Counted from the stretch's first letter, positions 1 to 6,852 are shown. The stretch: DNA of 12,549 nucleotides from a bacterium (GCA_017853915.1 JAFMIS010000031.1:1-12549); one strand, 5' to 3'. The notes: generated from the sequence alone by a model not told the origin. Program-made: numbers and translations.

Positions 1-929
1 ATGCCGTGGCGTATCTCAATCTCGCCAATCGGCTGATTCATGAGCTGCTCCCGGACGCGATCACGATCGCTGAAGAGGTGAGCGGAATGCCTGGACTTGC
101 TACGCCCCAAGATCTGCAGGGCACTGGATTTGATTTTCGTCTTGCTATGGGTGTGCCCGACTATTGGATCAAGCTGCTCAAGCATTCGAGGGACGAGGAT
201 TGGAATGTAGCCGAGATCTGGCGCGAGCTTTCGGCGCGGAGACCCGAGGAGAGGACGATCGGTTATTGCGAATCACACGACCAAGCGCTCGTGGGTGACA
301 AGTCGATAATTTTTTGGCTCGCTGATCAGGAGATGTACTGGAAGATGCGGGTGGGTGATGAGAGCGTGGTGATCGACCGCGCCATGGCTCTCCATAAAAT
401 AGTTAGACTTCTTACGTTTGGCACATCAGGCCACGGGTACCTTACCTTTATGGGAAATGAGTTTGGGCACCCGGAGTGGGTTGATTTTCCGCGCGAGGGG
501 AACGGATGGTCGTACCATTATGCGCGGCGCCAATGGAGCCTTCGAGACTCTCCGGAGCTGCGCTATCGGTTTCTCGCGGAATTCGATCGCGCCATGATGC
601 GACTCGATCAGACCTTTGATGTTTTAACCCACGAGTGGCCGCACAAACATCACGAGCACGTCGATGACAAGCTGCTGGCCTTTCAGCGTGGAGAGCTCCT
701 CTTTGTCTTTAACCTCGATCCCTCGCGCTCATACAGCGATCGGCTGATTAGCGCTCCTGAGGGCGAGTATGAGATAGTTCTAGATACTGATGATGCCGCT
801 TTCGGAGGCTTCGATCGCCTAGACCGACGACTTCGGTATCGCAGTACATCTACTGACGGAGGACTGCGTATCTACCTGCCATCACGGACCGGATTCGTGC
901 TTCGAAGGTCCAGGCCGGTCACTCAGTAA
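1..929 (+). CDS. glgB: 1,4-alpha-glucan branching enzyme, eukaryotic-type GH13 (5' end outside window)
   Basis: This enzyme transfers a segment of an alpha-1,4-glucan chain to make alpha-1,6 branches in glycogen, in the cytoplasm. The frame is open to the left edge, so only about the last 309 codons are present and the nucleophile Asp motif lies outside the window. Numbering from the GTG at 6, the acid/base Glu is E23 in IAEEVSGMP and the transition-state Asp is D92 in ESHDQALVGD. MGNEFGHPEW lies near residues 149-158, and a C-terminal beta domain (FNLDPSRSYSD, IYLPSRTGF) follows. These motifs match human GBE1 and plant starch branching enzymes far better than the common E. coli GlgB type. 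The GTG at 6 is not a real start because homology continues before it. The 3' end overlaps the convergent gene by 11 bp. The family call is firm; the symbol is by function. Confidence 0.93.
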   Translation, partial: AVAYLNLANRLIHELLPDAITIAEEVSGMPGLATPQDLQGTGFDFRLAMGVPDYWIKLLKHSRDEDWNVAEIWRELSARRPEERTIGYCESHDQALVGDKSIIFWLADQEMYWKMRVGDESVVIDRAMALHKIVRLLTFGTSGHGYLTFMGNEFGHPEWVDFPREGNGWSYHYARRQWSLRDSPELRYRFLAEFDRAMMRLDQTFDVLTHEWPHKHHEHVDDKLLAFQRGELLFVFNLDPSRSYSDRLISAPEGEYEIVLDTDDAAFGGFDRLDRRLRYRSTSTDGGLRIYLPSRTGFVLRRSRPVTQ

Positions 930-2136
930 CAATACAGTAGGCGGCTGCCTTGCCTGCCTGAAGGGCTCCATTGTGGGAACCATACGAGAGGTAGTCGCCA
1001 GCGAAGATAATACCGTCCTTAGTCATAGCGCCCTGCGTCAGGCGTGGGCGCGCGGGAAGAGCATTCGCTATGCGAAAAGTCTTGAGGTGCTCCCAGCGAG
1101 CTGCCTCGGCCCCAAACCAAGCGTGAAGGTGCTCACGCACATCGGGAATAAGGTGATCGTCCGGACGTCGGGCATGGTCACCGAGAACTGAGACCGAGAT
1201 CAGAGCGCTATCCGCGGGAGCGTAGCTTCTCTGGACATTGGTAACAACAGCCAGATTATTGATCGGACCTCGACCATCTCCATTTAGTGTTAGGATCGGT
1301 TCGGGATACGGAGCTCGCTCCGCGAGAAAATATATCGTCGCTGTTCCTAGCAGTGGAGTGGTCTGTTCAGGTCCACCGAGCGCGGCGGCGCTTAAGGCAT
1401 CAACGGCGCAGATAACATGCCGGGCGCGAATCTCCTCGCCGGTAGTCAGGATGACTCTATCCGCCCGTAGATGGGCTGCCGATGAGTTCAGTAGGATGTG
1501 TTGTCGACCAAGAGCAGACGCTAAATGGTTCGGCAGCGCCTGCATGCCAGCCGCGGGCAGCGTCGCGCGCCCACGCGCGAAGGTGCGCAGGTAAAAAGCG
1601 GCCAGCCCAACGTCGCTCGAGAGGCTTGGATCCAGGAGAACTCCCCGAAGGAATGGATCCAGAAAAGCGGACCGAAAGAGCCGCGAGAAGCGCCACTGAT
1701 CTAAAACCTCGGCACAACTTCGATAGTGCGCCCTCGCGTAGTGAACTGGGAATCCGAGTGTAAACAATCCTAGCCGAGCCAGATCTGTTACGCTCGCGAT
1801 AGGAGTTCTCAGCGTTGAAAACAACGAGCATGGATGACGCACAGGATCAAGGATGTCGTACTGCTCTCCGTTCATGCGCACCCGCGCGCCGGAGGAGAAT
1901 GGAGCAAGACGCAGGGACTCGAGAGGGGGAAGCCCTGACAGCTCGGGATATGCCGAGAGGAGCACTTGAAAGCCGTGATCCAGTAGACACCCCCGTTCGG
2001 ACGACGTGCGCACACGGCCCCCAACCTCATTCTCACGCTCAATGACGAGCACGGATAGTCCGGCACGAACCACCTCGAGGGCAGCTCGCAGTCCGGTAAG
2101 CCCTGCGCCTATGACAACTACATCGGCATCGTTCAT
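919..2136 (-). CDS. FAD-dependent oxidoreductase, amine oxidase / desaturase (protoporphyrinogen-oxidase-like) family
   Basis: The product has 405 residues with an N-terminal Rossmann FAD site (VVVIGAGLTGL, G10-x-G12-x-x-G15), an acidic residue at the end of beta 2 (ER, 33-34) and the EVGGRVRT motif at 37-44. These are typical of the flavin amine oxidase / phytoene desaturase superfamily. The C-terminal FAD motif is also present: FAGD at 378-381, then GSHNGALQAGKAAA at 386-399. No signal peptide or clear membrane span is seen. The substrate cannot be read from sequence; carotenoid, porphyrin or other polyene/amine oxidation are all possible. The ATG at 2136 is preceded on the minus strand by AGAGG, but with almost no spacing. 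The gene converges on the branching-enzyme gene, sharing 11 bp at the stops, and stands alone on its strand, so there is no operon clue. Confidence 0.85.
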   Translation of the reverse strand: MNDADVVVIGAGLTGLRAALEVVRAGLSVLVIERENEVGGRVRTSSERGCLLDHGFQVLLSAYPELSGLPPLESLRLAPFSSGARVRMNGEQYDILDPVRHPCSLFSTLRTPIASVTDLARLGLFTLGFPVHYARAHYRSCAEVLDQWRFSRLFRSAFLDPFLRGVLLDPSLSSDVGLAAFYLRTFARGRATLPAAGMQALPNHLASALGRQHILLNSSAAHLRADRVILTTGEEIRARHVICAVDALSAAALGGPEQTTPLLGTATIYFLAERAPYPEPILTLNGDGRGPINNLAVVTNVQRSYAPADSALISVSVLGDHARRPDDHLIPDVREHLHAWFGAEAARWEHLKTFRIANALPARPRLTQGAMTKDGIIFAGDYLSYGSHNGALQAGKAAAYCIVTE

Positions 2137-2402
2137 CCTCTGTTCTCTGAAAAAACGGAATCCCCCCCAGCTACATTATGGTACTTAGGCTTCGTTGAGA
2201 ATAGCGCTAGTTAGGGCAGGTAGTGTCGTGCTAAGGGGCAGCTCAGGTCGGTGTGCAGCCAGCGCCTCGCGTTCGATTCCCAGGGGCTTAGCTCGCGGCG
2301 CGCCTAGAGCCGCGAGACATTTACTCATGTTACGGATGGGGTCCTGTTGCTCGGTGCCCCGAAGATGACTAAAATTTTCCGTCGAGGTAGTAGTATCGTG
2401 AT
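2137..2402. other. Divergent intergenic spacer between the FAD oxidoreductase gene and tcdA
   Basis: This 266-bp spacer separates two divergently transcribed genes. I see a plausible sigma70-type promoter for tcdA at its right end, listed separately. No convincing promoter pair is visible for the minus-strand gene. A short minus-strand frame at 2185-2328 (47 codons from an ATG) is open but matches nothing I recognise. A T-loop-like GTTCGATTCC at 2271-2280 does not fold into a tRNA. Nothing else can be supported. Confidence 0.5.
2347..2375 (+). promoter_or_regulatory. Possible sigma70-type promoter for tcdA
   Basis: TTGCTC (2347-2352) and TAAAAT (2370-2375) are separated by 17 bp. The -10 matches the TATAAT consensus at five of six positions and the -35 at three of six. 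It lies 27 bp before the tcdA ATG. A GAGGT at 2384-2388 could be the ribosome site, but it is about 14 nt from the start codon, longer than usual. The call rests on consensus matching only. Confidence 0.4.
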
Positions 2403-3263
2403 ATGACCACCGACACACCGTCCTTTCGCGGGACTCAGCAGTTACTAGGAGAGCAACACTTCGCCAGAGTGGCGGCGGCATCCGTGTGTATTGTCGGGCT
2501 TGGTGGTGTCGGTTCCTGGAGTGTCGAGGCCCTGGCTCGTAGTGGGGTTGGAGCCCTCACGCTCGTCGACCTCGACGAGGTGTGCGAGACCAATATAAAT
2601 CGACAGATTCATGCCCTCACCAGCACGGTTGGGCGCTCGAAGGTTGATCTTCTTGCTGAGCGAGTTCGAGCCATCAATCCTCAGTGTCGGGTGACGCCGA
2701 TACGAAAGTTCTTTTCTCTAGCCACGGCTGAGACGATCCTCTCTGAACCCTTTGATGTGGTGCTGGACACGATCGATCGAAACGAGAACAAGACTCACCT
2801 CATTGGCGAGTGCGTTCGGCGTGGACTGCCTATAGTGACGGTGGGCGCTGGGGGCGATCGGCTCGATGCATTCCAAGCGACTGTGACCGACCTCGCGCGA
2901 ACGATCCACGATCCACTTTTGCAGATTGTGCGCAAGCAGCTGCGACAACAGTATGGCTTTCCCAAGGGCGAGAGAGCAAAGTTCCATATTCCCTGCGTGT
3001 ACATCCCTCGCCAGAGGGGGCCGCGTGAGGAATGCTCACAAGGCGACAGTGTGTGTGCCACTCAAGGGCCCCGCCGGAGCTGTAACGATGGACTCGGGAG
3101 CGCCGTGTATGTGACGGGGACCCTTGGTTTCCACGCTGCAGCGCAGGTGATTCGTATGCTCGGAGAGGAACCGTGCGGGAATCGATATCCATGGGTCATT
3201 CGTGGCGAGCCCCCGTGTCCTGGTGAGCCGGTGCGGCGTGTCGCGGAGGAGGCAGTAGCTTGA
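2403..3263 (+). CDS. tcdA: tRNA threonylcarbamoyladenosine dehydratase TcdA (CsdL/YgdL)
   Basis: TcdA is an E1-like enzyme that uses ATP to dehydrate and cyclise t6A37 to ct6A37 in tRNAs reading ANN codons. The 286-residue product carries the ThiF/MoeB-type nucleotide site GLGGVGSWSVEALARSG at 32-48, and an acidic turn DLDEVCETNINRQIHAL at 56-72 that fits the family ATP-site pattern. It also has LDTID at 121-125, VTDLARTIHDPL at 161-172 and SCNDGLGSAVYVTGTLGF at 226-243, all placed as in E. coli TcdA (268 aa). The C-terminus is about 18 residues longer than in E. coli. Cysteines are present at 198, 211, 218 and 227, but I cannot say whether they act. In E. coli the sulfur-relay proteins CsdA and CsdE support this enzyme; neither is encoded nearby. 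The gene stands alone on the plus strand. Confidence 0.93.
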   Translation: MTTDTPSFRGTQQLLGEQHFARVAAASVCIVGLGGVGSWSVEALARSGVGALTLVDLDEVCETNINRQIHALTSTVGRSKVDLLAERVRAINPQCRVTPIRKFFSLATAETILSEPFDVVLDTIDRNENKTHLIGECVRRGLPIVTVGAGGDRLDAFQATVTDLARTIHDPLLQIVRKQLRQQYGFPKGERAKFHIPCVYIPRQRGPREECSQGDSVCATQGPRRSCNDGLGSAVYVTGTLGFHAAAQVIRMLGEEPCGNRYPWVIRGEPPCPGEPVRRVAEEAVA

Positions 3264-3273
3264 GTGGGTTATG

Positions 3274-3305
3274 AAAAAGGGCGAAAGGGTGGCCTTCTCT
3301 TTCGC
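3274..3305 (-). terminator. Minus-strand hairpin with T-run (second of a tandem pair)
   Basis: GCGAAAG (3281-3287) pairs with CTTTCGC (3299-3305). Two more pairs, one of them G-U, leave a 7-nt loop. Read on the minus strand, the hairpin is followed by CC and then TTTTT (plus-strand AAAAA at 3274-3278), the layout of a rho-independent terminator for the minus-strand gene ending at 3371. On the plus strand no T-run follows, so it is not a standard terminator for tcdA. Confidence 0.5.
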
Positions 3306-3360
3306 AAAAACCTTTAATTCAACGCAACGGGAGCATTCCGTTGTGATACGTTGAATTAAA
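3306..3360 (-). terminator. Long AT-rich inverted repeat, probable rho-independent terminator of the coiled-coil gene
   Basis: TTTAATTCAACG (3313-3324) and CGTTGAATTAAA (3349-3360) are perfect 12-bp inverted repeats. Inside them CAACGG (3325-3330) pairs with CCGTTG (3338-3343), leaving a 5-nt bulge (3344-3348) and a small apical loop. On the minus strand the hairpin comes 10 bp after the stop codon of the 3371-3742 gene and is followed by GG and TTTTT (plus-strand AAAAA 3306-3310). A second hairpin follows immediately. Confidence 0.6.
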
Positions 3361-3370
3361 TTCGGGAACA

Positions 3371-3742
3371 TCACTCCTTCGGATTTTTCTTGAGGTAATC
3401 CTGAACCTCTTGACTGACAGCTCGCGCGTTTTTTGAACGCTCTTCGGACTCCAGTTGGGCCTTCATGATAACTTCAAGTTTCTCACGAAGGAAAACGTTC
3501 TCTTTCTCCAAGGCGTCAAGTCTTTCGCTTTGACCCTTGAACGAATCAGCTAATTTCTTAGCCGAGTCATCATATGCAGCTCGCTTCTCCAGGTACTCGG
3601 TGAACGCCGAGTCTAGAGCGGCGGGCTTACTTCGACCACTTCGACACCACCCAATGGTGGCGGCGAATAGAACTACGACGCTCACGGTGACGATCACTGT
3701 TCGCGTCCACTTCCTCGATGGCGTACGTGTTGCTGCAGGCAT
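3371..3742 (-). CDS. Hypothetical single-pass membrane protein with coiled coil
   Basis: I do not recognise a family for this 123-residue product. A basic N-terminus (RTPSRKWTR, 6-14) precedes one hydrophobic segment at about 15-32 (VIVTVSVVVLFAATIGW), followed by RSGRSK. The rest (about 42-115) is highly charged, rich in Glu, Lys, Leu and Ala, and looks like a long amphipathic helix or coiled coil, for example RLDALEKENVFLREKLEVI. The likely topology is N-in with the helix in the periplasm, or a signal anchor. Cys33 follows Trp, so no good lipobox is present. The start is supported by AAGGAAGG on the minus strand, 5 nt before the ATG. Tandem hairpins follow the stop. It lies 140 bp downstream of the smr-like gene on the same strand and may belong to that transcript. 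Confidence 0.7.
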   Translation of the reverse strand: MPAATRTPSRKWTRTVIVTVSVVVLFAATIGWCRSGRSKPAALDSAFTEYLEKRAAYDDSAKKLADSFKGQSERLDALEKENVFLREKLEVIMKAQLESEERSKNARAVSQEVQDYLKKNPKE

Positions 3743-3882
3743 CTCTGCCTTCCTTTCTGAAAGAGTTTGGCCACCCCTTCGACCTTGATATGCTGCGCCT
3801 ATTCCAAATAGTGAGATAGCGATCGGTTATCAGCTAACCCCCTAAAAGAGGTGGTGATAATCAGCACTCTCTCGGAGCCCCG

Positions 3883-4326
3883 CTAAAGGAAGACATCCGT
3901 CTCGCCGGGATTCCACTCGTTCACCCTAAATGAACGAACTGTTGAAACAGAGCGCAGAATGTTGTGAGTGGCCTCCTGTAGCCGTCCGGTGCCAAGACCG
4001 TGAATCACCTTTACTTGGTGTAGCCCCGCTACTATGACCTGACTTAGCCACGTCTCCAGACGCCTCGAAGCCTCCGCGACCGTGAGTCCATGAAGATCGA
4101 TCGTAGCGGGGGGCTTCGCCACAACAGGTGTAATCGTGACAGAGGCCTTGGTTGAAGTAGGGCTTGTTGCCGGCGAGCCCAATACCGGAGTGAGCTCGCT
4201 CGTGGAACACGACACGGTGAGAGAACCCAGCGCTACCAAGTAACGATTCCCTCCGAGGCAATCAACGATAGTACCGGAGCGCTTGAGCTTTAGAACGGAG
4301 ACGTGTTGCCCTTTAGCGAATGTCAT
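3883..4326 (-). CDS. Stand-alone KOW-like + Smr domain protein (MutS2 C-terminal-like)
   Basis: The 147-residue product has two parts. Residues 4-48 (GQHVSVLKLKRSGTIVDCLGGNRYLVALGSL, given here in pieces: GQHVSVLKLKRSGTIV then VALGSLTVS) resemble the KOW-like barrel before the Smr domain in MutS2. After a Thr/Ser/Pro linker (50-72), residues 74-147 form an Smr domain with IDLHGLTVAEA at 76-86 and HGLGTGRLQEA at 109-119, the two family signature motifs. In MutS2 this tail follows an ATPase of about 600 residues that is absent here. Smr domains bind or nick nucleic acids; MutS2 Smr is linked to recombination control and to rescue of collided ribosomes. The gene starts 5 bp after the tyrS stop, has no clear ribosome site of its own, and is probably translationally coupled. 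Domain call firm, role unknown. Confidence 0.85.
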   Translation of the reverse strand: MTFAKGQHVSVLKLKRSGTIVDCLGGNRYLVALGSLTVSCSTSELTPVLGSPATSPTSTKASVTITPVVAKPPATIDLHGLTVAEASRRLETWLSQVIVAGLHQVKVIHGLGTGRLQEATHNILRSVSTVRSFRVNEWNPGETDVFL

Positions 4327-4331
4327 TCGCG

Positions 4332-5594
4332 CTACTCAGCGATACGCACCAGGTGATAGTTCTTCTTTCCACTACGAAGAACGATAAACCCCTTGTCGAG
4401 GATACCGGAATCGCGCAGCGCGGCTGTTTCAACAGCGAGGCGTTGATTGTCGACGTAAATCCCGCCACCCTGGACGAGGCGCCGAGCCTCGCCCTTGGAT
4501 TTAGCCACGGTTGTGGCGAGAAGCGAGAGCATGTCGAGCGAATCGATCTGGTCGCGACTGACCACTGACGACGGCGCCTCAGAAAAGATCTCCAGAAGCT
4601 CCGAACTCGAGAGCCCCTCTTGCGAGCCACCAAAGAGCACCTCAGCGCAGCGCTTGGCGTGCTGAGTTGCCTCGGCTCCGTGAACAAAGGTACAGAGCGT
4701 ATCAGCCAAGAATTTTTGAGCAATACGCTTTTCGGGCGCGGCGGCGGCATCACGCTCAATCTGCTCGATTGCGTGCTTGGGCTCAAACGTGAAGACCTTG
4801 ATAAGGCGAATGACATCGCTATCTGGAACATTCAACCAAAACTGGTGAAACTTGTAGGGACTCGTCAGCGCGGCATCGAGCCAGACAGCGTTACCAGCGC
4901 TCTTTCCAAACTTCTTACCCTCTGAATTGGTAATCAGAGGAACAGAGAAGGCGTATGCTTCTCCCTGTATCTTGCGACGGATAAGCTCTAAGCCCGCGGT
5001 GATATTTCCCCACTGGTCAGAACCGCCGAACTGCAAGGAGCACTTCTGGGTTTGATACAGGTGTAGGAAGTCGAACGCCTGCAGCAGCATATAGCTAAAC
5101 TCAGTGTATGATATTCCATCTCCTGAGAGGCGAGATTTCACCGAATCTTTGGCGAGCATGTAGTTCACAGTGAAGTGCTTTCCAATATCGCGCAGGAAGG
5201 TGAGCATCGATACGTCTCGTGTCCATTCGATGTTGTTGACGATAAGGGGCGTCGCTGTGCATCCAGCGTTCTGCCACAACCTCTTGGCCTGCGCCTCCTG
5301 AAGGGCGACATTGGCCGCCACCTGATCAAGGGGTAGGAGGTTTCTCTCGGCGCTTCGGCCGCCTGGATCTCCGATCATCCCCGTGGCACCACCAAACAAG
5401 AGGATCGGCCGTAGCCCCATCTTGGTCAGGTGAATCGAAACAATCAACATCACGAGGTTGCCTACCTGGAGCGAAGGCGCGGTGGGATCAAAACCGATAT
5501 AACAGGCGTCGCCCGGTTTTACTTTTGAAAATAGCTCAGGGTCAGAGATGTCCTGCAGCAAGCCGCGCCATGTAAATTCCTCTAACACACTCAT
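4332..5594 (-). CDS. tyrS: Tyrosyl-tRNA synthetase
   Basis: TyrRS is a class I enzyme that joins tyrosine to tRNA-Tyr in the cytoplasm. The 420-residue product has the usual bacterial length. CYIGFDPTAPSLQVGNL (31-47) is the signature region, but the HIGH tetrapeptide reads QVGN at 43-46. GGSDQWGNITAG (190-201) forms the tyrosine pocket, KFGKS (228-232) is the KMSKS loop, and an S4 RNA-binding domain occupies about 355-420. All other landmarks are intact, so the enzyme is very probably active. The ATG at 5594 gives the expected N-terminus (EFTWRGLLQDI); no clear ribosome site precedes it. The smr-like gene follows 5 bp downstream. The spacer before tyrS carries three 21-bp repeats that could be regulatory. 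Confidence 0.96.
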   Translation of the reverse strand: MSVLEEFTWRGLLQDISDPELFSKVKPGDACYIGFDPTAPSLQVGNLVMLIVSIHLTKMGLRPILLFGGATGMIGDPGGRSAERNLLPLDQVAANVALQEAQAKRLWQNAGCTATPLIVNNIEWTRDVSMLTFLRDIGKHFTVNYMLAKDSVKSRLSGDGISYTEFSYMLLQAFDFLHLYQTQKCSLQFGGSDQWGNITAGLELIRRKIQGEAYAFSVPLITNSEGKKFGKSAGNAVWLDAALTSPYKFHQFWLNVPDSDVIRLIKVFTFEPKHAIEQIERDAAAAPEKRIAQKFLADTLCTFVHGAEATQHAKRCAEVLFGGSQEGLSSSELLEIFSEAPSSVVSRDQIDSLDMLSLLATTVAKSKGEARRLVQGGGIYVDNQRLAVETAALRDSGILDKGFIVLRSGKKNYHLVRIAE

Positions 5595-5629
5595 AAAACA
5601 CCGGATTCTTCGTTTTCCCTAGACGCTTC

Positions 5630-5692
5630 TTTTTGATAGCATACTGCGGCTTGCTGATACCATACTGGGCCTTTTTGATACCATACTGGGGC
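5630..5692. repeat. Three 21-bp tandem imperfect repeats in the tyrS/bioF divergent spacer
   Basis: The copies occupy 5630-5650, 5651-5671 and 5672-5692 with no spacer. Their shared core on the plus strand is TGATA(C/G)CATACTG(G/C)G. Each core holds a short dyad, CCA-TAC-TGG in copies 2 and 3 and GCA-TAC-TGC in copy 1, so both outer bases changed together and symmetry was kept. A 21-bp period places the sites on the same face of the helix, as expected for a multi-site operator of either gene. On the minus strand each copy carries TATGGT or TATGCT, which resemble a -10 element. The repeats end 23 bp before the bioF ATG and 35 bp before the tyrS ATG. Function is not shown. Confidence 0.8.
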
Positions 5693-5715
5693 GATATTTG
5701 ACACTCTCTTGATTC

Positions 5716-6852
5716 ATGGTCGTTCACTTTCCAAGATACCTTGAAGATGCTCTGTCTAAGCGTCAACAATCGAGTGCCCTGCGCGAGCTGCGCATACTTG
5801 AAGGGGCGATAGACCTCTGCTCCAACGATTACCTCGGGGTGGCGCGTCTTCTGGGGGCTCGAATTGAGTCCTTCTCAGCGCAGCAGATCGGAGCGACAGG
5901 CTCACGCCTTGTAAGTGGCACCACCGCTGCCCACGAGGAGCTTGAGTCCTACCTTAGCGCTTTTCATGATAGCGAGACGGCCTTGGTCTTTGGCTCAGGA
6001 TACGAGGCTAATCTCGGATTGCTCTCGATACTGGGGGGTAGACACGACACGATAATCTACGACGAATTATCGCACGCCTCGATGCGAGATGGGATATCGA
6101 TGAGCGCGGCGCGTTCATACTCATTTCGCCACAACGATCTTCATGACCTGCGAGCCAAGATCAAGGCAGCGCGTGGAGAGGTTTTCATTGTAGTGGAGTC
6201 GCTCTATTCGATGGATGGTGATTTCGCTCCGTTAGATGAGATCTGCGCCCTGTGCGAAGAGGTCGGAGCGTTCCTGGTCGTGGATGAAGCTCACGCGACG
6301 GGAATCTATGGGCCCCAGGGCGCCGGGCTCGTTCAGGACACCGGCCTGCAATCACGCGTCTTCGCGCGGGTGCACACCTTTGGGAAGGCTCTCGGATATA
6401 AAGGAGCCTGTGTCGTTGGTCCAGCAAGACTCCGAGAGGCGCTAATCAATTTCTCTCGGCCCTTTATTTATTCAACGGCTCCCGATCTGCTCTCGCTCCG
6501 ACTGATGCGTTTGGCGTACGACACAGCGAGAGTCGCGGATGAGGCACGCCAATCGCTGCGCGAACGAATCAGTGACTTCCGCGAGCTTCGAGCTCGGGTT
6601 CCTGAGCTTTCGTGCTTGCCATCAGAGTCTGCGATTCAGGCGATTATCATTCCCGGCAACGAGTTGGTTGTAGCGGCAGAGCACCTCCTGAGCGAGGCAG
6701 GCTACGCTGTACGAGCGATCCGCTCACCAACGGTTCCGAGCGGCTCGGAGCGCTTAAGAATCTGTCTGCATGCATACAACACTCGCCGTGATCTTGAGGG
6801 GCTCTTTGCCACCTTGGGAGATGTCGTTCCTCGGAGAGCCCATGGCCAGTAG
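5716..6852 (+). CDS. bioF: 8-amino-7-oxononanoate synthase (alpha-oxoamine synthase family)
   Basis: BioF condenses pimeloyl-CoA or pimeloyl-ACP with L-alanine, releasing CO2, the first committed step of biotin ring formation; it uses PLP. The 378-residue product matches family length (E. coli 384). Landmarks are SNDYLGVA (36-43), IGATGSRLVSGTTAAHEELE (58-77), DELSHASMRDG (116-126), VVESLYSMDGD (159-169), DEAHATG (190-196), the PLP lysine K224 in HTFGKALG, and PSGSERLRICL (341-351). The N-terminus is short. An in-frame TGA at 5710-5712 lies just before the ATG at 5716, which fixes the start, and there is no Shine-Dalgarno sequence. The next gene overlaps its end by 11 bp. Other family members (KBL, sphingolipid-type synthases) are less likely given HTFGKALG and the overall match, but the substrate is inferred. 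Confidence 0.88.
   Translation: MVVHFPRYLEDALSKRQQSSALRELRILEGAIDLCSNDYLGVARLLGARIESFSAQQIGATGSRLVSGTTAAHEELESYLSAFHDSETALVFGSGYEANLGLLSILGGRHDTIIYDELSHASMRDGISMSAARSYSFRHNDLHDLRAKIKAARGEVFIVVESLYSMDGDFAPLDEICALCEEVGAFLVVDEAHATGIYGPQGAGLVQDTGLQSRVFARVHTFGKALGYKGACVVGPARLREALINFSRPFIYSTAPDLLSLRLMRLAYDTARVADEARQSLRERISDFRELRARVPELSCLPSESAIQAIIIPGNELVVAAEHLLSEAGYAVRAIRSPTVPSGSERLRICLHAYNTRRDLEGLFATLGDVVPRRAHGQ

Noticed and set aside
2271..2280. GTTCGATTCC resembling a tRNA T-loop
   Set aside because: The flanking bases do not form the 5-bp T stem and no acceptor or anticodon arm fits around it.
2185..2328. 47-codon minus-strand frame starting at an ATG in the tcdA upstream spacer
   Set aside because: No recognisable protein features and a ribosome-like AGGAC too far upstream; not supportable as a gene, though not excluded.
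3271..3354. 27-residue plus-strand frame after tcdA (starts MKKGERVAF)
   Set aside because: It runs through both terminator hairpins and has no ribosome site at a usable distance.
3642..3740. Lipoprotein signal at Cys33 of the coiled-coil protein
   Set aside because: The residue before Cys is Trp, which does not fit the lipobox.
3883..4326. Remnant of a frameshifted full-length MutS2
   Set aside because: The tyrS stop lies directly upstream, with no trace of MutS2 ATPase sequence; the frame has its own ATG and intact domains.
5630..5692. CRISPR array or mobile-element end
   Set aside because: The 21-bp copies abut with no spacers, are only three, and no cas or transposase gene is near.
6770..6841. 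Longer N-terminus for the ketosynthase from the ATG at 6770
   Set aside because: It lies wholly inside bioF coding sequence, adds nothing like a ketosynthase N-terminus, and the ATG at 6842 has a good GGAGAG.
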